IMG/VR virus record: IMGVR_UViG_3300021376_003521
Span: 1-34,805 of that record
Reading direction: 5' to 3' (one strand)
From: a virus
Length of the DNA: 34,805 bases
Part shown: positions 8,354-15,536 of the stretch, piece by piece
Position numbering within the stretch: position 1 is the first letter of the stretch
Layout: each line of letters opens with the position of its first letter
The notes under the pieces: model-generated
Told to the model about the DNA's origin: nothing
The model's database searches: none
Seen by the model: the letters and a program-made list of their open reading frames with translations, nothing else
Made by a program: the position numbers and the translations under genes

Positions 8354-8611
8354 ATGATTGTATTTATTGATAGAGCAAAAAAGCTTTTGCATCAGATTGA
8401 TGTAAGCTTAATGGAAGAAGAGTATGATTTAGTAGAACTTAATGTACAGGTATTATTAAATCTTTTAAAAGAAAAAACACAAGAAGCCTTAAAACATAAA
8501 ATCTTTCTAGAAAACAAGATTTTATATTTAGATAAGATGACTTCTAGATACAAAGAACAAACTCAAGAAATACTAAAGATACTTAACAGCCTCCTTTGCA
8601 ATGAGCAATAG
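8354..8611 (+). CDS. Small helical (coiled-coil-like) protein, unknown
   Basis: An 85-residue protein with AAAAGGAATTAAA before ATG. The sequence is almost all helix-forming, with Leu spaced in heptad fashion (VELNVQVLLNLLKEKTQEALKHKIFLENKILYLDKM), suggesting a coiled coil or helical bundle. There is no enzyme motif. It is the last of three genes between dnaE pieces 1 and 2; whether it helps hold the two polymerase pieces together is a guess that could be tested but has no direct support. Confidence 0.65.
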   Translation: MIVFIDRAKKLLHQIDVSLMEEEYDLVELNVQVLLNLLKEKTQEALKHKIFLENKILYLDKMTSRYKEQTQEILKILNSLLCNEQ

Positions 8612-8662
8612 GTCTTAACATGTATTTAAAAAATAATTTAAATGTAATCATAGGTACTCCTA

Positions 8663-10273
8663 ATGTTTGATAGAAAAAAATGGTTATTAGAGGAAATAAG
8701 AAAATATGTTTCTGATGAAAGAGTAGAACAAGTAGATTATGATTTCTTAATGTATGAAATTTCTACTTTATCTGAAAATGAGCTAGACTTATTATTTGGC
8801 GCATGTTTGATGCAAGATGACAATCATAATAGGATTAAATTTAAAGAAAATCCTCATAATTCTATTCTGCTCTATGTAACAGAATGTACTGACCAATTTG
8901 ATTTTACTAAAGCTAGGTCTAATATGATTAATGGTAGCGCGCCAGACGTAGACATTGACCATGACGCTTTAGATAGAGAAAAAGCAATTGAATGGTGTGT
9001 AGATTATTGGGGCAGAGATAATGTAGCAAATATTATCACTCATGGTACGTTTAAACCTAAATCATTAGCTAGATCCTATTATCGCATTACTGAAGGCAAT
9101 ATGGATGACCTTGATGATTTGCTAAAAAAAATTCCGCCACCTAAATTTGGTAAAGAAGCTACACTTACTGAAATCCTGGAATTGAATCAAGATTTAAAGG
9201 AAGAACCTAAATATGAAAAGTTCTTAGACTTTGCGTCTAAAATTGAGGATATGGTTTCGACCTATGGTATTCATGCAGCCGGCGTTATTATATCTGACTT
9301 TCCTATACATGATGTAATTCCATTATGGAAAAATGGTAAAGCAGATCGTATTACTCAATTTGATAAAGATGAATGTGAAGAGCTTGGTTTGCTTAAGTTT
9401 GACTTCTTAGGCATTGACTCTTTGTCAGTAATTAAAGAATGTACAAAATTAATTAAACAAGAAAAAGGCTTAGATATTGAACCTTATAAAATTCCAGATG
9501 GTGATAAGCTTACCTATGATCAAATGAATAAAGGACATCTTACTGGTGTGTTTCAAATGGAGACTTCTGGTATGGCAAAGAAGCTTATTGTAGAATGTAA
9601 ACCAGAATCTATTGAAGACTTAAGTGCTATTACAGCACTTAATCGACCAGGTCCTTTACAAGCTGGCTTCGATATACAATACATTACTAATAAAAAGAAT
9701 AATTTTGCGCCAATTGATTTACCAGAATCATTAGCTGAAATTTTAAAGGCTTCTTATTGGACTTTACTATATCAAGAGCAAGTAATGGAAATATGTTCTA
9801 AGATTGCAGGTTTTACTCCTAAGGAGGCAGATGATGTAAGACGTGCGATGGGTAAGAAAAAGCATGATGTACTTAATGCTTACAAGGAACAATTCTTAAA
9901 AGGTGCTATTGATTCTAATCAGCTTACTAAAGAATATGCAGAGAAGCTTTGGGAAGAGCTAGTAGGCTTTGCAGATTATTGTTTATCTGGCGATACTAAA
10001 GTAAAAACCAATTTAGGCTCACTTACTATTCTTGAAATAAAAGATTTACTACTTAAAGGAATTGAAGTCTACACCTACGATAGAGATTTAAAGCCTTCTA
10101 AAGTTATTGATTATTTTAATAAAGGAATAAAAGACACATACAAATATGTATTTGAAAACGGCGCATATATAAAATCTACTAAAGAACATAAAATATTAAC
10201 ATCAAGCCTTGAATTAGAAATAATTGATAAAGTATATTCAAGTAAACTATCAACAAACCTAGGAGAAAACTAA
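8663..10273 (+). CDS. dnaE: DnaE piece 2: polymerase catalytic core fused to an N-terminal split intein
   Basis: A 536-residue protein in three parts. Residues 1-~90 are an extension not recognised as DnaE. Residues ~90-439 are the polymerase core: GSAPDVDIDHD with catalytic D95 and D97, FKPKSLARS, YGIHAAGVIIS, the third catalytic Asp in LLKFDFLG (D247), then LNRPGP, YQEQVMEI and DDVRRAMGKKK, ending WEELVGFADY. Residues 440-536 are an N-intein starting at C440 (CLSGDTKV). The C-intein and remaining DnaE are encoded at 19612. Protein trans-splicing between the two is inferred from the exact match of the broken ends. The stop is 1 base before a structural gene. A weak ribosome site precedes ATG 8663. 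Confidence 0.92.
   Translation: MFDRKKWLLEEIRKYVSDERVEQVDYDFLMYEISTLSENELDLLFGACLMQDDNHNRIKFKENPHNSILLYVTECTDQFDFTKARSNMINGSAPDVDIDHDALDREKAIEWCVDYWGRDNVANIITHGTFKPKSLARSYYRITEGNMDDLDDLLKKIPPPKFGKEATLTEILELNQDLKEEPKYEKFLDFASKIEDMVSTYGIHAAGVIISDFPIHDVIPLWKNGKADRITQFDKDECEELGLLKFDFLGIDSLSVIKECTKLIKQEKGLDIEPYKIPDGDKLTYDQMNKGHLTGVFQMETSGMAKKLIVECKPESIEDLSAITALNRPGPLQAGFDIQYITNKKNNFAPIDLPESLAEILKASYWTLLYQEQVMEICSKIAGFTPKEADDVRRAMGKKKHDVLNAYKEQFLKGAIDSNQLTKEYAEKLWEELVGFADYCLSGDTKVKTNLGSLTILEIKDLLLKGIEVYTYDRDLKPSKVIDYFNKGIKDTYKYVFENGAYIKSTKEHKILTSSLELEIIDKVYSSKLSTNLGEN
9980..10270 (+). other. N-intein coding segment of the DnaE split intein (97 residues)
   Basis: It begins with Cys at 9980 (FADY|CLSGDTKV, block A) and contains block B as STKEHKIL (TxxH, residues 67-70 of the intein). 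The layout closely follows the 102-residue cyanobacterial DnaE N-intein, including CLS at the start, YxYD near residue 31-34 and ATKDH/STKEH. It stops where a homing endonuclease domain would be inserted in a full-length intein. The first Cys is the nucleophile for the initial N-to-S acyl shift. Confidence 0.93.
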
Positions 10274-10274
10274 T

Positions 10275-10691
10275 ATGGCAACAGGAGCAGATGTTAGAAA
10301 AAGCGGAATTGACAGAAGTTCTATAGATGCTATTGTATTTGATGGTTTCGTAAAATCAGTAGATAATACATTATATGTTACTAACAGTGTTACTGGTGAC
10401 GAAACGGTTTCAATCGACCCAGGCAATATAGACCTTCCTTCTCAACTATGGAAAACATATACCATAAATCCTACCAATCCAATTATCAATCCATATTCAT
10501 TTATTAATTCTGAAAATATAAAGAAAGATGACCAAAATCATTGGCTTATAAGAATTTTAATGAATGGTATAGAATTAGATTCAGATGAATTTACAATCAA
10601 TGTAAATAAACGTACAGTTACACTAAATCTTCCAAACGGATTAACTATTGACAACACAGATGAACTTAAAATCTGGTATGTAAAAGAATAA
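10275..10691 (+). CDS. Phage structural protein, tail-associated (probable)
   Basis: A 138-residue protein that starts 1 base after the intein-N stop; its ribosome site (GGAG) lies inside the intein coding sequence, so the two are coupled. The C-terminal half (WLIRILMNGIELDSDEFTINVNKR...LKIWYVKE) has the NG-x-L, DEF/DY and closing strand pattern of a beta domain found in tail and fibre proteins, and resembles the end of the next gene (VFINGLSYNIG...IQIVYQA). Followed 11 bases later by a fibre gene. Tail or fibre-attachment role is inferred from context. Confidence 0.65.
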   Translation: MATGADVRKSGIDRSSIDAIVFDGFVKSVDNTLYVTNSVTGDETVSIDPGNIDLPSQLWKTYTINPTNPIINPYSFINSENIKKDDQNHWLIRILMNGIELDSDEFTINVNKRTVTLNLPNGLTIDNTDELKIWYVKE

Positions 10692-10702
10692 GGAGAATCA
10701 AT

Positions 10703-12262
10703 ATGGCTCTTATTAAAGGCAAACAAATCGCAGCTAATAGCATTGCATTAAACAGACTTCCAAAACAAGACTCTGGCAAAATTCTTGTTGGTCAAGGCGC
10801 ACTCGCAGATATTGATTTTAAAACACTTTCTGGTGATGCTACACTTGCAGATACAGGTGCTTTAAGTATTGCAGCAAATGCAATTATTGAAAGTAAAATC
10901 GCAAACGATGCTATCTCTACTGCAAAAATACAAAATGATGCAATTGATAACTCTAAAATTGCAGACAACGCTGTTCAAGAGCTTCAAATTGCAGACAACG
11001 CTGTAACTGAAAACAAAATTGCAAACCTAAGTGTAAGCGCAAATAAACTACAAGACCTATCAGTTTCTACAGGTAAGCTAATAAATAACTCTGTTAATTT
11101 TGCAAAATTGAATGCTGATGTTTGGTCTGATGCTGTTGACCTTAGCAATAATGATAAACTTCCTACATCTCTTGCTGTTAAAACATATATTACTAATAAT
11201 ACTACTGCGTTAGCTAATACAGATGCTTTAGCAGAAGGTAATACTAATTTATATTTTACAAATGCTAGAGCTCAAGCAGCAGCAGTAGTTGATTCAACTG
11301 CAGGTTCTGAAACTACACAAGCTCCCTCTGTTTCTGCAATTAAATCATATGTTGATGGAAAATTCGAAACAGCAGTACAAGGTTTAGATTTTCGTGCTGC
11401 ATGTAAAACTGCAAGTACTGATAATGTAAACTTAGCTACTCCAGGCGCATCAATTAATGGTTTTACATTTACTGCTGGTGGCGAAAGGGTGTTGTTAAAG
11501 AATCAAGATGATGCAAAACAAAATGGTATCTATAATTGGAATGGCGTCGCTGTTCCTTTAACAAGAAGTCCAGACAGTGACGATGATCCTGATGGTGAAG
11601 TAACCGGCGGTATGCTTACATTTATTGAAGCTGGTAATCTTGCAGGTACATCTTGGGTATTAAATTCGCCAGCTGGTGGTGTGGTTTTCGGTACAGATAA
11701 TCTCGAATTTGTACAATTCTCTTCAGGTGCTGCATATCAAGCTGGTTCTGGTATTGCTATTTCTGGTCTTTCAATTTCTTTGAACCTTAGCAATTTAGCT
11801 GATGTAGATGCTTTAGCTAAAGAAGATAAACTTAGTTTAACAGATGCAAGCGATTCAAGTGTTGGTAAGTTAGTAAGTGTTGCTGATCTCGCTACTTTCT
11901 TGGCAGATGGAAGCACAGTTACTGCAACTAATGGAAAGTTAACCTCTACTGCCACTGGTGGAACCTTAAAGAGAGATATTTCTACAAATCCAACTGCTGT
12001 TGCTGCTAGTGCAACCGGTTCTACAGGTTTAACTATTAGTTCTACTCCATCCTCAGATGGCCATGTACAAGTATTTATTAATGGATTGTCATATAATATA
12101 GGTTCTGCAACTAATTCTGAAGTGTTCTTTAGTAATGATAACGGCACTACAGCTAAAACAATTGTTAATATTGCTTCCGGCGATACACTATTTTTCTCAG
12201 GAACTACTTCTGGGCATTCTTTAGAAATTGATGATGTAATTCAGATTGTATATCAAGCTTAA
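10703..12262 (+). CDS. Tail fibre protein with repeat stalk
   Basis: A 519-residue fibre-like protein. Residues ~50-130 form a repeat of the type DNAVTENKIAN-LSVSANKL, a common fibre stalk. LYFTNARAQAAAVV near 175 is a frequent phage fibre motif. Residues ~225-340 (GERVLLKNQDDAKQNGIYNW and TSWVLNSPAGGVVFGTDNLEFVQF) form a domain seen in many large-phage tail fibres. The end is a beta domain (VQVFINGLSYNIG ... LEIDDVIQIVYQA). SD AAGGAG precedes ATG. Part of this architecture (NARAQAAAVV...SAIKSYV) recurs in the gene at 15511 (KTAAVVNSMAGS...SSVKAYY). Adhesion or baseplate fibre; the receptor is unknown. Confidence 0.85.
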   Translation: MALIKGKQIAANSIALNRLPKQDSGKILVGQGALADIDFKTLSGDATLADTGALSIAANAIIESKIANDAISTAKIQNDAIDNSKIADNAVQELQIADNAVTENKIANLSVSANKLQDLSVSTGKLINNSVNFAKLNADVWSDAVDLSNNDKLPTSLAVKTYITNNTTALANTDALAEGNTNLYFTNARAQAAAVVDSTAGSETTQAPSVSAIKSYVDGKFETAVQGLDFRAACKTASTDNVNLATPGASINGFTFTAGGERVLLKNQDDAKQNGIYNWNGVAVPLTRSPDSDDDPDGEVTGGMLTFIEAGNLAGTSWVLNSPAGGVVFGTDNLEFVQFSSGAAYQAGSGIAISGLSISLNLSNLADVDALAKEDKLSLTDASDSSVGKLVSVADLATFLADGSTVTATNGKLTSTATGGTLKRDISTNPTAVAASATGSTGLTISSTPSSDGHVQVFINGLSYNIGSATNSEVFFSNDNGTTAKTIVNIASGDTLFFSGTTSGHSLEIDDVIQIVYQA

Positions 12263-12266
12263 TATG

Positions 12267-12295
12267 TGATATACCTCTTTTTAGGAGGTATATCA
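12267..12295 (+). promoter_or_regulatory. RBS-sequestering hairpin before the lipoprotein gene
   Basis: A perfect 11-bp stem: TGATATACCTC (12267-12277) pairs with GAGGTATATCA (12285-12295) around a 7-base loop. The 3' arm contains most of the Shine-Dalgarno sequence AGGAGG (12283-12288) and the A of the ATG, so the folded mRNA would hide the ribosome site. There is no T-run after the stem, so a terminator is unlikely. A similar arrangement precedes the holin-like gene at 14564. Confidence 0.65.
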
Positions 12296-12579
12296 TGAAA
12301 CCTATTTTATTTATTTTATTAAGTATTTTAATTGGATGTTCTTCTTTAGGAACAAAACCAACATGTAATAAACCATTAAAATTAGATTATAATTACTCTA
12401 ATTCTGCTTGTAAAAATGAATTGCAATTATGTCAAATGGAAATGTATAAAAAACAAGTAGACTTAGAAAAATGCAATAATGATCATAAATGGATCGCTGA
12501 TGCAATTGTTAATGTTGGAGTTGCTGGACTAGGTGTACTAACTGGGTATTTATACGCAACTAAGAAAGAAGAAAAATAA
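12295..12579 (+). CDS. Small lipoprotein, possible spanin or lysis protein
   Basis: A 94-residue protein with a lipoprotein signal: MKPILFILLSILIGC, with a lipobox-like LIGC at 12-15, so Cys15 would be lipidated and the protein anchored to a membrane facing the periplasm. The mature part has a Cys-containing helical middle (NELQLCQMEMYKKQVDLEKC) and a second hydrophobic stretch (IADAIVNVGVAGLGVLTGYLY) near the C-terminus. An outer-membrane spanin is one reading given nearby holin-like and endolysin genes, but spanins do not usually have a second membrane span. Strong SD within a hairpin. Its stop overlaps the next ATG (TAATG). Confidence 0.65.
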   Translation: MKPILFILLSILIGCSSLGTKPTCNKPLKLDYNYSNSACKNELQLCQMEMYKKQVDLEKCNNDHKWIADAIVNVGVAGLGVLTGYLYATKKEEK

Positions 12580-12604
12580 TGTCTAAAATTAAATCAAAAC
12601 AAAT
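12579..12604 (+). repeat. Fibre-anchor direct repeat, copy 1
   Basis: The first 26 bases of this fibre gene differ by one base from those at 15511-15536 and 17507-17532, which are identical to each other. They encode MSKIK(S/T)KQI. A shared head followed by unrelated bodies suggests a common attachment segment and a place for homologous exchange. Confidence 0.75.
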
Positions 12605-13076
12605 ATCAGATATAAGTTCTACTATTACAAGTATAATAAATGAAACATCAATTAATGCTTTATTAGATGTAAACACAGTAACCACTACGCCTACAAACGG
12701 GCAGGCCTTAGCGTGGAATGGGTCTAATTGGACTCCTACCACGATTTCTGGAGGGGGTGGAGGGAGCTCTTTAAATTTCCACGTAAACGTAACAAGCAAC
12801 AATACTGTGTTGACTCTAACAGATGCAGAGACCTTTGTATTAGTAAAAAATGGAAGCACAGCGTTTAACGTGTACCTGCCTCCTATATCTGGTAAAAATA
12901 CAAAAAAGGTGCACATAAAGAGACTCGGTACGGCTTATGTTGCAGTTAATGTAAATAGTAGTGATACAGGGAAGTTCATAGATTTTAGTGGCACCACTTC
13001 TTTTATATTGTCTATTACAGGTACAACGCTAACACTTGTCGCAAATGAGGCTGACGGTGCTTGGTACATCATGTAA
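12579..13076 (+). CDS. Short tail fibre/adhesin with MSKIK anchor
   Basis: A 165-residue protein made of an MSKIKSKQI head, a linker typical of fibres (NALLDVNTVTTTPTNGQALAWNG-SNW), a Gly-rich hinge (SGGGGGSS) and a C-terminal beta domain (VNVTSNNTVLTLTDAETFVLVKNGS...YLPPISG) ending DGAWYIM. The beta domain resembles the small head domains used by phage structural proteins, where hydrophobic-rich strands line up before a trimer. It shares its head with genes at 15511 and 17507. Likely part of the tail tip; attachment partner unknown. Confidence 0.7.
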   Translation: MSKIKSKQISDISSTITSIINETSINALLDVNTVTTTPTNGQALAWNGSNWTPTTISGGGGGSSLNFHVNVTSNNTVLTLTDAETFVLVKNGSTAFNVYLPPISGKNTKKVHIKRLGTAYVAVNVNSSDTGKFIDFSGTTSFILSITGTTLTLVANEADGAWYIM

Positions 13077-13091
13077 TAGAAAGGATTAAAA

Positions 13092-13538
13092 ATGAGTTAT
13101 TTAGCTAAAACTATTATTCAACCCGTATTAGGTCAATATCTGTTCAGCTATCCCGCAAGTACTGCTGTTTTAAATCACATCTACACACCAATATATAATA
13201 ATGGAACTAGCACATTCACCAGCTATGCATCTATATCAGGAAATGGAATAATCTTACAACCTGGAGATTATTTTATTGAATGTTATTTAGGTGGTGTAAA
13301 GAATGCTTTCAATAATTATGTATGGTATAATCTAGTGATTGATGGTGTAGATGCCGTAGCACCTAAAGGTCGGGGATTTATTACGGGATATCCTTATGGG
13401 ACTACTCAAGACGGTTTTCAATACGATTTGACAGTAAACGAAGGCGCTACAAAAACTATTCAAGTCAGAGCAAATGCTGTTTCCGGAACGGTCACCTATA
13501 ACACCAACAACGGCACTATGCTAATTTGGAGACTTTAA
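13092..13538 (+). CDS. Small knob-domain (C1q/TNF-like) tail protein
   Basis: A 148-residue single-domain protein, ATG after GAAAGGATTAAAA. The pattern IILQPGDYFIECYLGG in the middle (L-x-P/A-G-x-Y) and the closing strand GTMLIWRL fit a C1q/TNF-type beta sandwich such as those capping phage fibres. Similar patterns occur in the neighbours at 16732, 18157 and 18914. There is no collagen or coiled-coil stalk in the same chain, so it may cap a separate fibre. Family assignment is by pattern only. Confidence 0.6.
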   Translation: MSYLAKTIIQPVLGQYLFSYPASTAVLNHIYTPIYNNGTSTFTSYASISGNGIILQPGDYFIECYLGGVKNAFNNYVWYNLVIDGVDAVAPKGRGFITGYPYGTTQDGFQYDLTVNEGATKTIQVRANAVSGTVTYNTNNGTMLIWRL

Positions 13539-13540
13539 AA

Positions 13541-14014
13541 ATGACTTATATTCCTAGCACACCTATTAAATATGTGAAGGCAGATTCAACAGCCACCGCT
13601 ACCGGCTTTGGGACTCATTTGTGGGACTTTGCGTCTAATCAAGATGCAGAATTTTGTAGAAAAGCTACCGCTAGTTACGATAACACTAAACTTAAAGGTT
13701 TATATTTTTCTAATTGGCATTTCAATATTGGAGCATTCTCATTAGATTATCAATATAATGTGTTTTATAACACACTTGGAGATAATATCACTGTATCAAA
13801 TTATACAGGAAATCAATCTTATAAAAATGCCTATGTCGGTAGTATGACACAGATTTACTCTGTTGCACCCTGGTGGAATAGTATTGTTGCTTTAGGTGCT
13901 CCTAAATATGGTATAAATAGTTCGGGAACTAAGAACTCTGTTGGCGCCGCTAGATCAACCTCAAGAAATCTTAATAGTCATATTTTTATGTTACCCATAG
14001 CTGAGAATAAATAA
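13541..14014 (+). CDS. Small beta-rich tail protein, unknown
   Basis: A 157-residue protein starting MTYIPSTPIKYVKAD at ATG 13541, two bases after the preceding stop; a TTG at 13526 in frame would overlap the previous gene and is not favoured. It is rich in Asn, Ser, Tyr and aromatic residues (WHFNIGAFSLDYQYNVFYN, APWWNSIVALG), with closing strand SHIFMLPIAENK. Composition and position suggest a virion-exposed adhesin module. No sequence family is recognised. Confidence 0.55.
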   Translation: MTYIPSTPIKYVKADSTATATGFGTHLWDFASNQDAEFCRKATASYDNTKLKGLYFSNWHFNIGAFSLDYQYNVFYNTLGDNITVSNYTGNQSYKNAYVGSMTQIYSVAPWWNSIVALGAPKYGINSSGTKNSVGAARSTSRNLNSHIFMLPIAENK

Positions 14015-14506
14015 ATGTACATACCTTCAAATATCATTAGAATGCCTAGTGTTCTACTTTTTCCTGACCAATTAAATACAGGTGGTGCAAATACCAAAGC
14101 CACCTTCACTAATGCAAGTACAAATCCCAACTATAAATTTTTTGATTTAGAACAAAACACCAATTATTCAATAAATAATCTTGATACCTCCGTAATAACA
14201 GTAACTAAGAAAACCTTAATTAGAGCTACATTAAGGCAAGCAACAGCGGCTCAAAATCAGGGATATCTTTATGGGATTTTTGATAGCACTACTAATTTGC
14301 AATTAGGTTGTCAAGGAGGATATGGGTATTTAAGCAATTCATATGCATCACCAAATGGTGGAGCATTACATCAGTATCATAATTCTGCAGATGCAATTTT
14401 AGATGCAAATACATCGTTTTATTTAAAGATTGTTTCTGTTACTCCGTCTGGCGGAGGAATATCTACTCAAGCAAGCAAGATATATCTTTTTAATTTAGAA
14501 GCATAA
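14015..14506 (+). CDS. Small beta-rich tail protein, unknown
   Basis: A 163-residue protein that starts 1 base after the preceding stop. It is rich in Asn, Thr and Gly, with alternating hydrophobic strands (YLYGIFDSTTNLQLGCQGGYGYL, SFYLKIVSVTPSGGG) and the closing strand KIYLFNLEA, in the style of its neighbours. It likely folds as a beta domain exposed on the virion. It is the last of the first fibre block before the lysis genes. No named family. Confidence 0.55.
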   Translation: MYIPSNIIRMPSVLLFPDQLNTGGANTKATFTNASTNPNYKFFDLEQNTNYSINNLDTSVITVTKKTLIRATLRQATAAQNQGYLYGIFDSTTNLQLGCQGGYGYLSNSYASPNGGALHQYHNSADAILDANTSFYLKIVSVTPSGGGISTQASKIYLFNLEA

Positions 14507-14526
14507 TTGAATTATATAAAAATCAA

Positions 14527-14565
14527 ATGATATATTACATACATGCCTAACGTGGAGTATATCAT
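14527..14565 (+). promoter_or_regulatory. RBS hairpin before the holin-like gene
   Basis: ATGATATATT (14527-14536) can pair with AGTATATCAT (14556-14565): 10 bp including one G-U, with a 19-base loop. The 3' arm includes the last two bases of the GGAG ribosome site (14554-14557) and the A and T of the ATG at 14564. The sequence TATATCATG after the SD is the same as at 12289-12297, so the two lysis candidates share this design. Confidence 0.5.
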
Positions 14566-14968
14566 GGAAATAAATGAACAATTAATAGAAGCTATCATTA
14601 TGTCTGCTACTGCAGGTCAATTCGGTACTCAAATCGTAGAAGAAAGCTTTAAGCTTTCAATTAATGCCTTAAGTGCAGCCAAAAAACAGTTATTCTTACA
14701 TGTATGTAGTGGCCTTGTAGCTTTAACTGTATACATATTTACTAATCAAAGCTTTGTGCTTAAAGCAGGACTACTTGCTTTCTTATCTGGTATGTTTGCA
14801 GAAGCTGCATTAAAGCTATTAAAGAGAAAGAATCAAGCTGCTGTAGAAAAGTCTATGGAGCTAGCAATTAAGCTTGAACAAAAGGAACGCGAAGAGCTAG
14901 AAGAAGAAGTAAAGGCTTTAAGAGAAATGGTTAAAAAAATTCAGGAGTCTCAAAATGCTCGAACATGA
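14564..14968 (+). CDS. Holin-like membrane protein with coiled-coil tail
   Basis: A 134-residue protein. ATG 14564 is preferred over 14543 because GGAG sits 6 bases before it. Helical head (MEINEQLIEAIIMSATAG...), then two hydrophobic segments near residues 47-65 (LFLHVCSGLVALTVYIFT) and 70-88 (LKAGLLAFLSGMFAEAAL), then a charged coiled coil (KLEQKEREELEEEVKALREMVKKIQ). Two spans plus a charged tail, directly before an endolysin, fit a holin that would open the inner membrane at lysis; an inner-membrane spanin is the alternative. The RBS is in a hairpin. Function is inferred from topology and position. Confidence 0.6.
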   Translation: MEINEQLIEAIIMSATAGQFGTQIVEESFKLSINALSAAKKQLFLHVCSGLVALTVYIFTNQSFVLKAGLLAFLSGMFAEAALKLLKRKNQAAVEKSMELAIKLEQKEREELEEEVKALREMVKKIQESQNART

Positions 14969-15092
14969 TTGTGAATTAGAAAATTGCTCATGCACAATAC
15001 CTTTATTTATAACATGTACTTGCTGTGAAGAAGGTGAATGCAGCTGTGATGATTGTGATATTTGCGAATCAGAATTAGAAACAAAGGATTAA
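14955..15092 (+). CDS. Cys-rich 45-residue protein, likely metal-binding
   Basis: A 45-codon frame starting 14 bases before the end of the holin-like gene, with a ribosome site CAGGAG 8 bases before ATG. It has ten Cys in 45 residues (NCSC, TCTCC, ECSCDDCDIC), in the spacing of zinc or iron ligands, and many acidic residues. No signal peptide is evident. It fills the only space between the holin-like gene and the endolysin, and the AAAGGA at its 3' end serves as the endolysin's ribosome site. Unknown function; not a known lysis factor. Confidence 0.6.
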   Translation: MLEHDCELENCSCTIPLFITCTCCEEGECSCDDCDICESELETKD

Positions 15093-15100
15093 AGATTTTT

Positions 15101-15508
15101 ATGTTAAAAAAAGAACAGAAAACAAATCTTCAAGTTACAAAAAACTTTAATATTTCAGAATTAGAATATTATGATGCTGTACCTACTACACTTGTAGCAA
15201 ATGCAACAGAGCTATTACAAAATCTTCAAGTATTAAGGGATGCATGTGGAAAGCCTATTACTATTATTTCAGGATATAGATCTCCTGAACGCAACAAAGC
15301 TGTTGGTGGGAGTACTATGTCTCAGCATATGTTTGCTAATGCAGCAGATATTCAAATAAAAGGTATGACTCCACAACAAATGTATAATCTTGTTGAAAAA
15401 TTAATTAAAGAGGGTAAAATGAAACAAGGTGGTCTAGGTTTATATCCTAGAGAAGGTGGTTGGATTCACTATGATACTCGTGGCGTTAAAGCCAGATGGA
15501 ATGGTTAA
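15101..15508 (+). CDS. Endolysin, zinc D-Ala-D-Ala carboxypeptidase-type (peptidase M15)
   Basis: A 135-residue M15-family peptidase that would cleave peptide cross-links in peptidoglycan at lysis. The zinc ligands are visible: SQHMFANAAD (H76, D83; the usual SxHxxGxAxD has Gly where this has Ala) and WIHYD (H123). SGYRSPERNKAVGG is the family's substrate-binding stretch. ATG 15101 is chosen because AAAGGA lies 12 bases upstream; a TTG at 15062 would overlap the Cys-rich gene. A truncated relative of its N-terminus is found at 19420. No signal peptide, so release would rely on a holin, fitting the neighbour upstream. Confidence 0.88.
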   Translation: MLKKEQKTNLQVTKNFNISELEYYDAVPTTLVANATELLQNLQVLRDACGKPITIISGYRSPERNKAVGGSTMSQHMFANAADIQIKGMTPQQMYNLVEKLIKEGKMKQGGLGLYPREGGWIHYDTRGVKARWNG

Positions 15509-15510
15509 TT

Positions 15511-15536
15511 ATGTCTAAAATTAAAACAAAACAAAT
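15511..15536 (+). repeat. Fibre-anchor direct repeat, copy 2
   Basis: These 26 bases are identical to 17507-17532 and encode MSKIKTKQI. Farther in, both genes also share TATCAC(A/G)CAGTACACTGATG (15618-15639 here), so similarity extends over the first ~45 codons in patches. Confidence 0.8.

Noticed and set aside
7612-8662. A group I intron joining dnaE pieces 1 and 2
   Set aside because: No P7 pair or S/R core element was seen, the gap holds three plausible coding genes, and piece 2 has its own 90-residue N-terminal extension.
8620-8667. A 15-codon leader frame overlapping the start of dnaE piece 2
   Set aside because: No ribosome site and low information; it is probably chance in AT-rich DNA.
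11737-12147. Antisense open frame within the fibre gene
   Set aside because: It is the reverse of a well-supported fibre coding sequence with no ribosome site or family pattern; the same holds for minus-strand frames at 12560-12916, 20631-21097, 21894-22172 and 24778-27007.
12267-12295. A rho-independent terminator after the fibre gene
   Set aside because: No T-run follows the stem, while its 3' arm contains an SD and start codon, so a translational role fits better.
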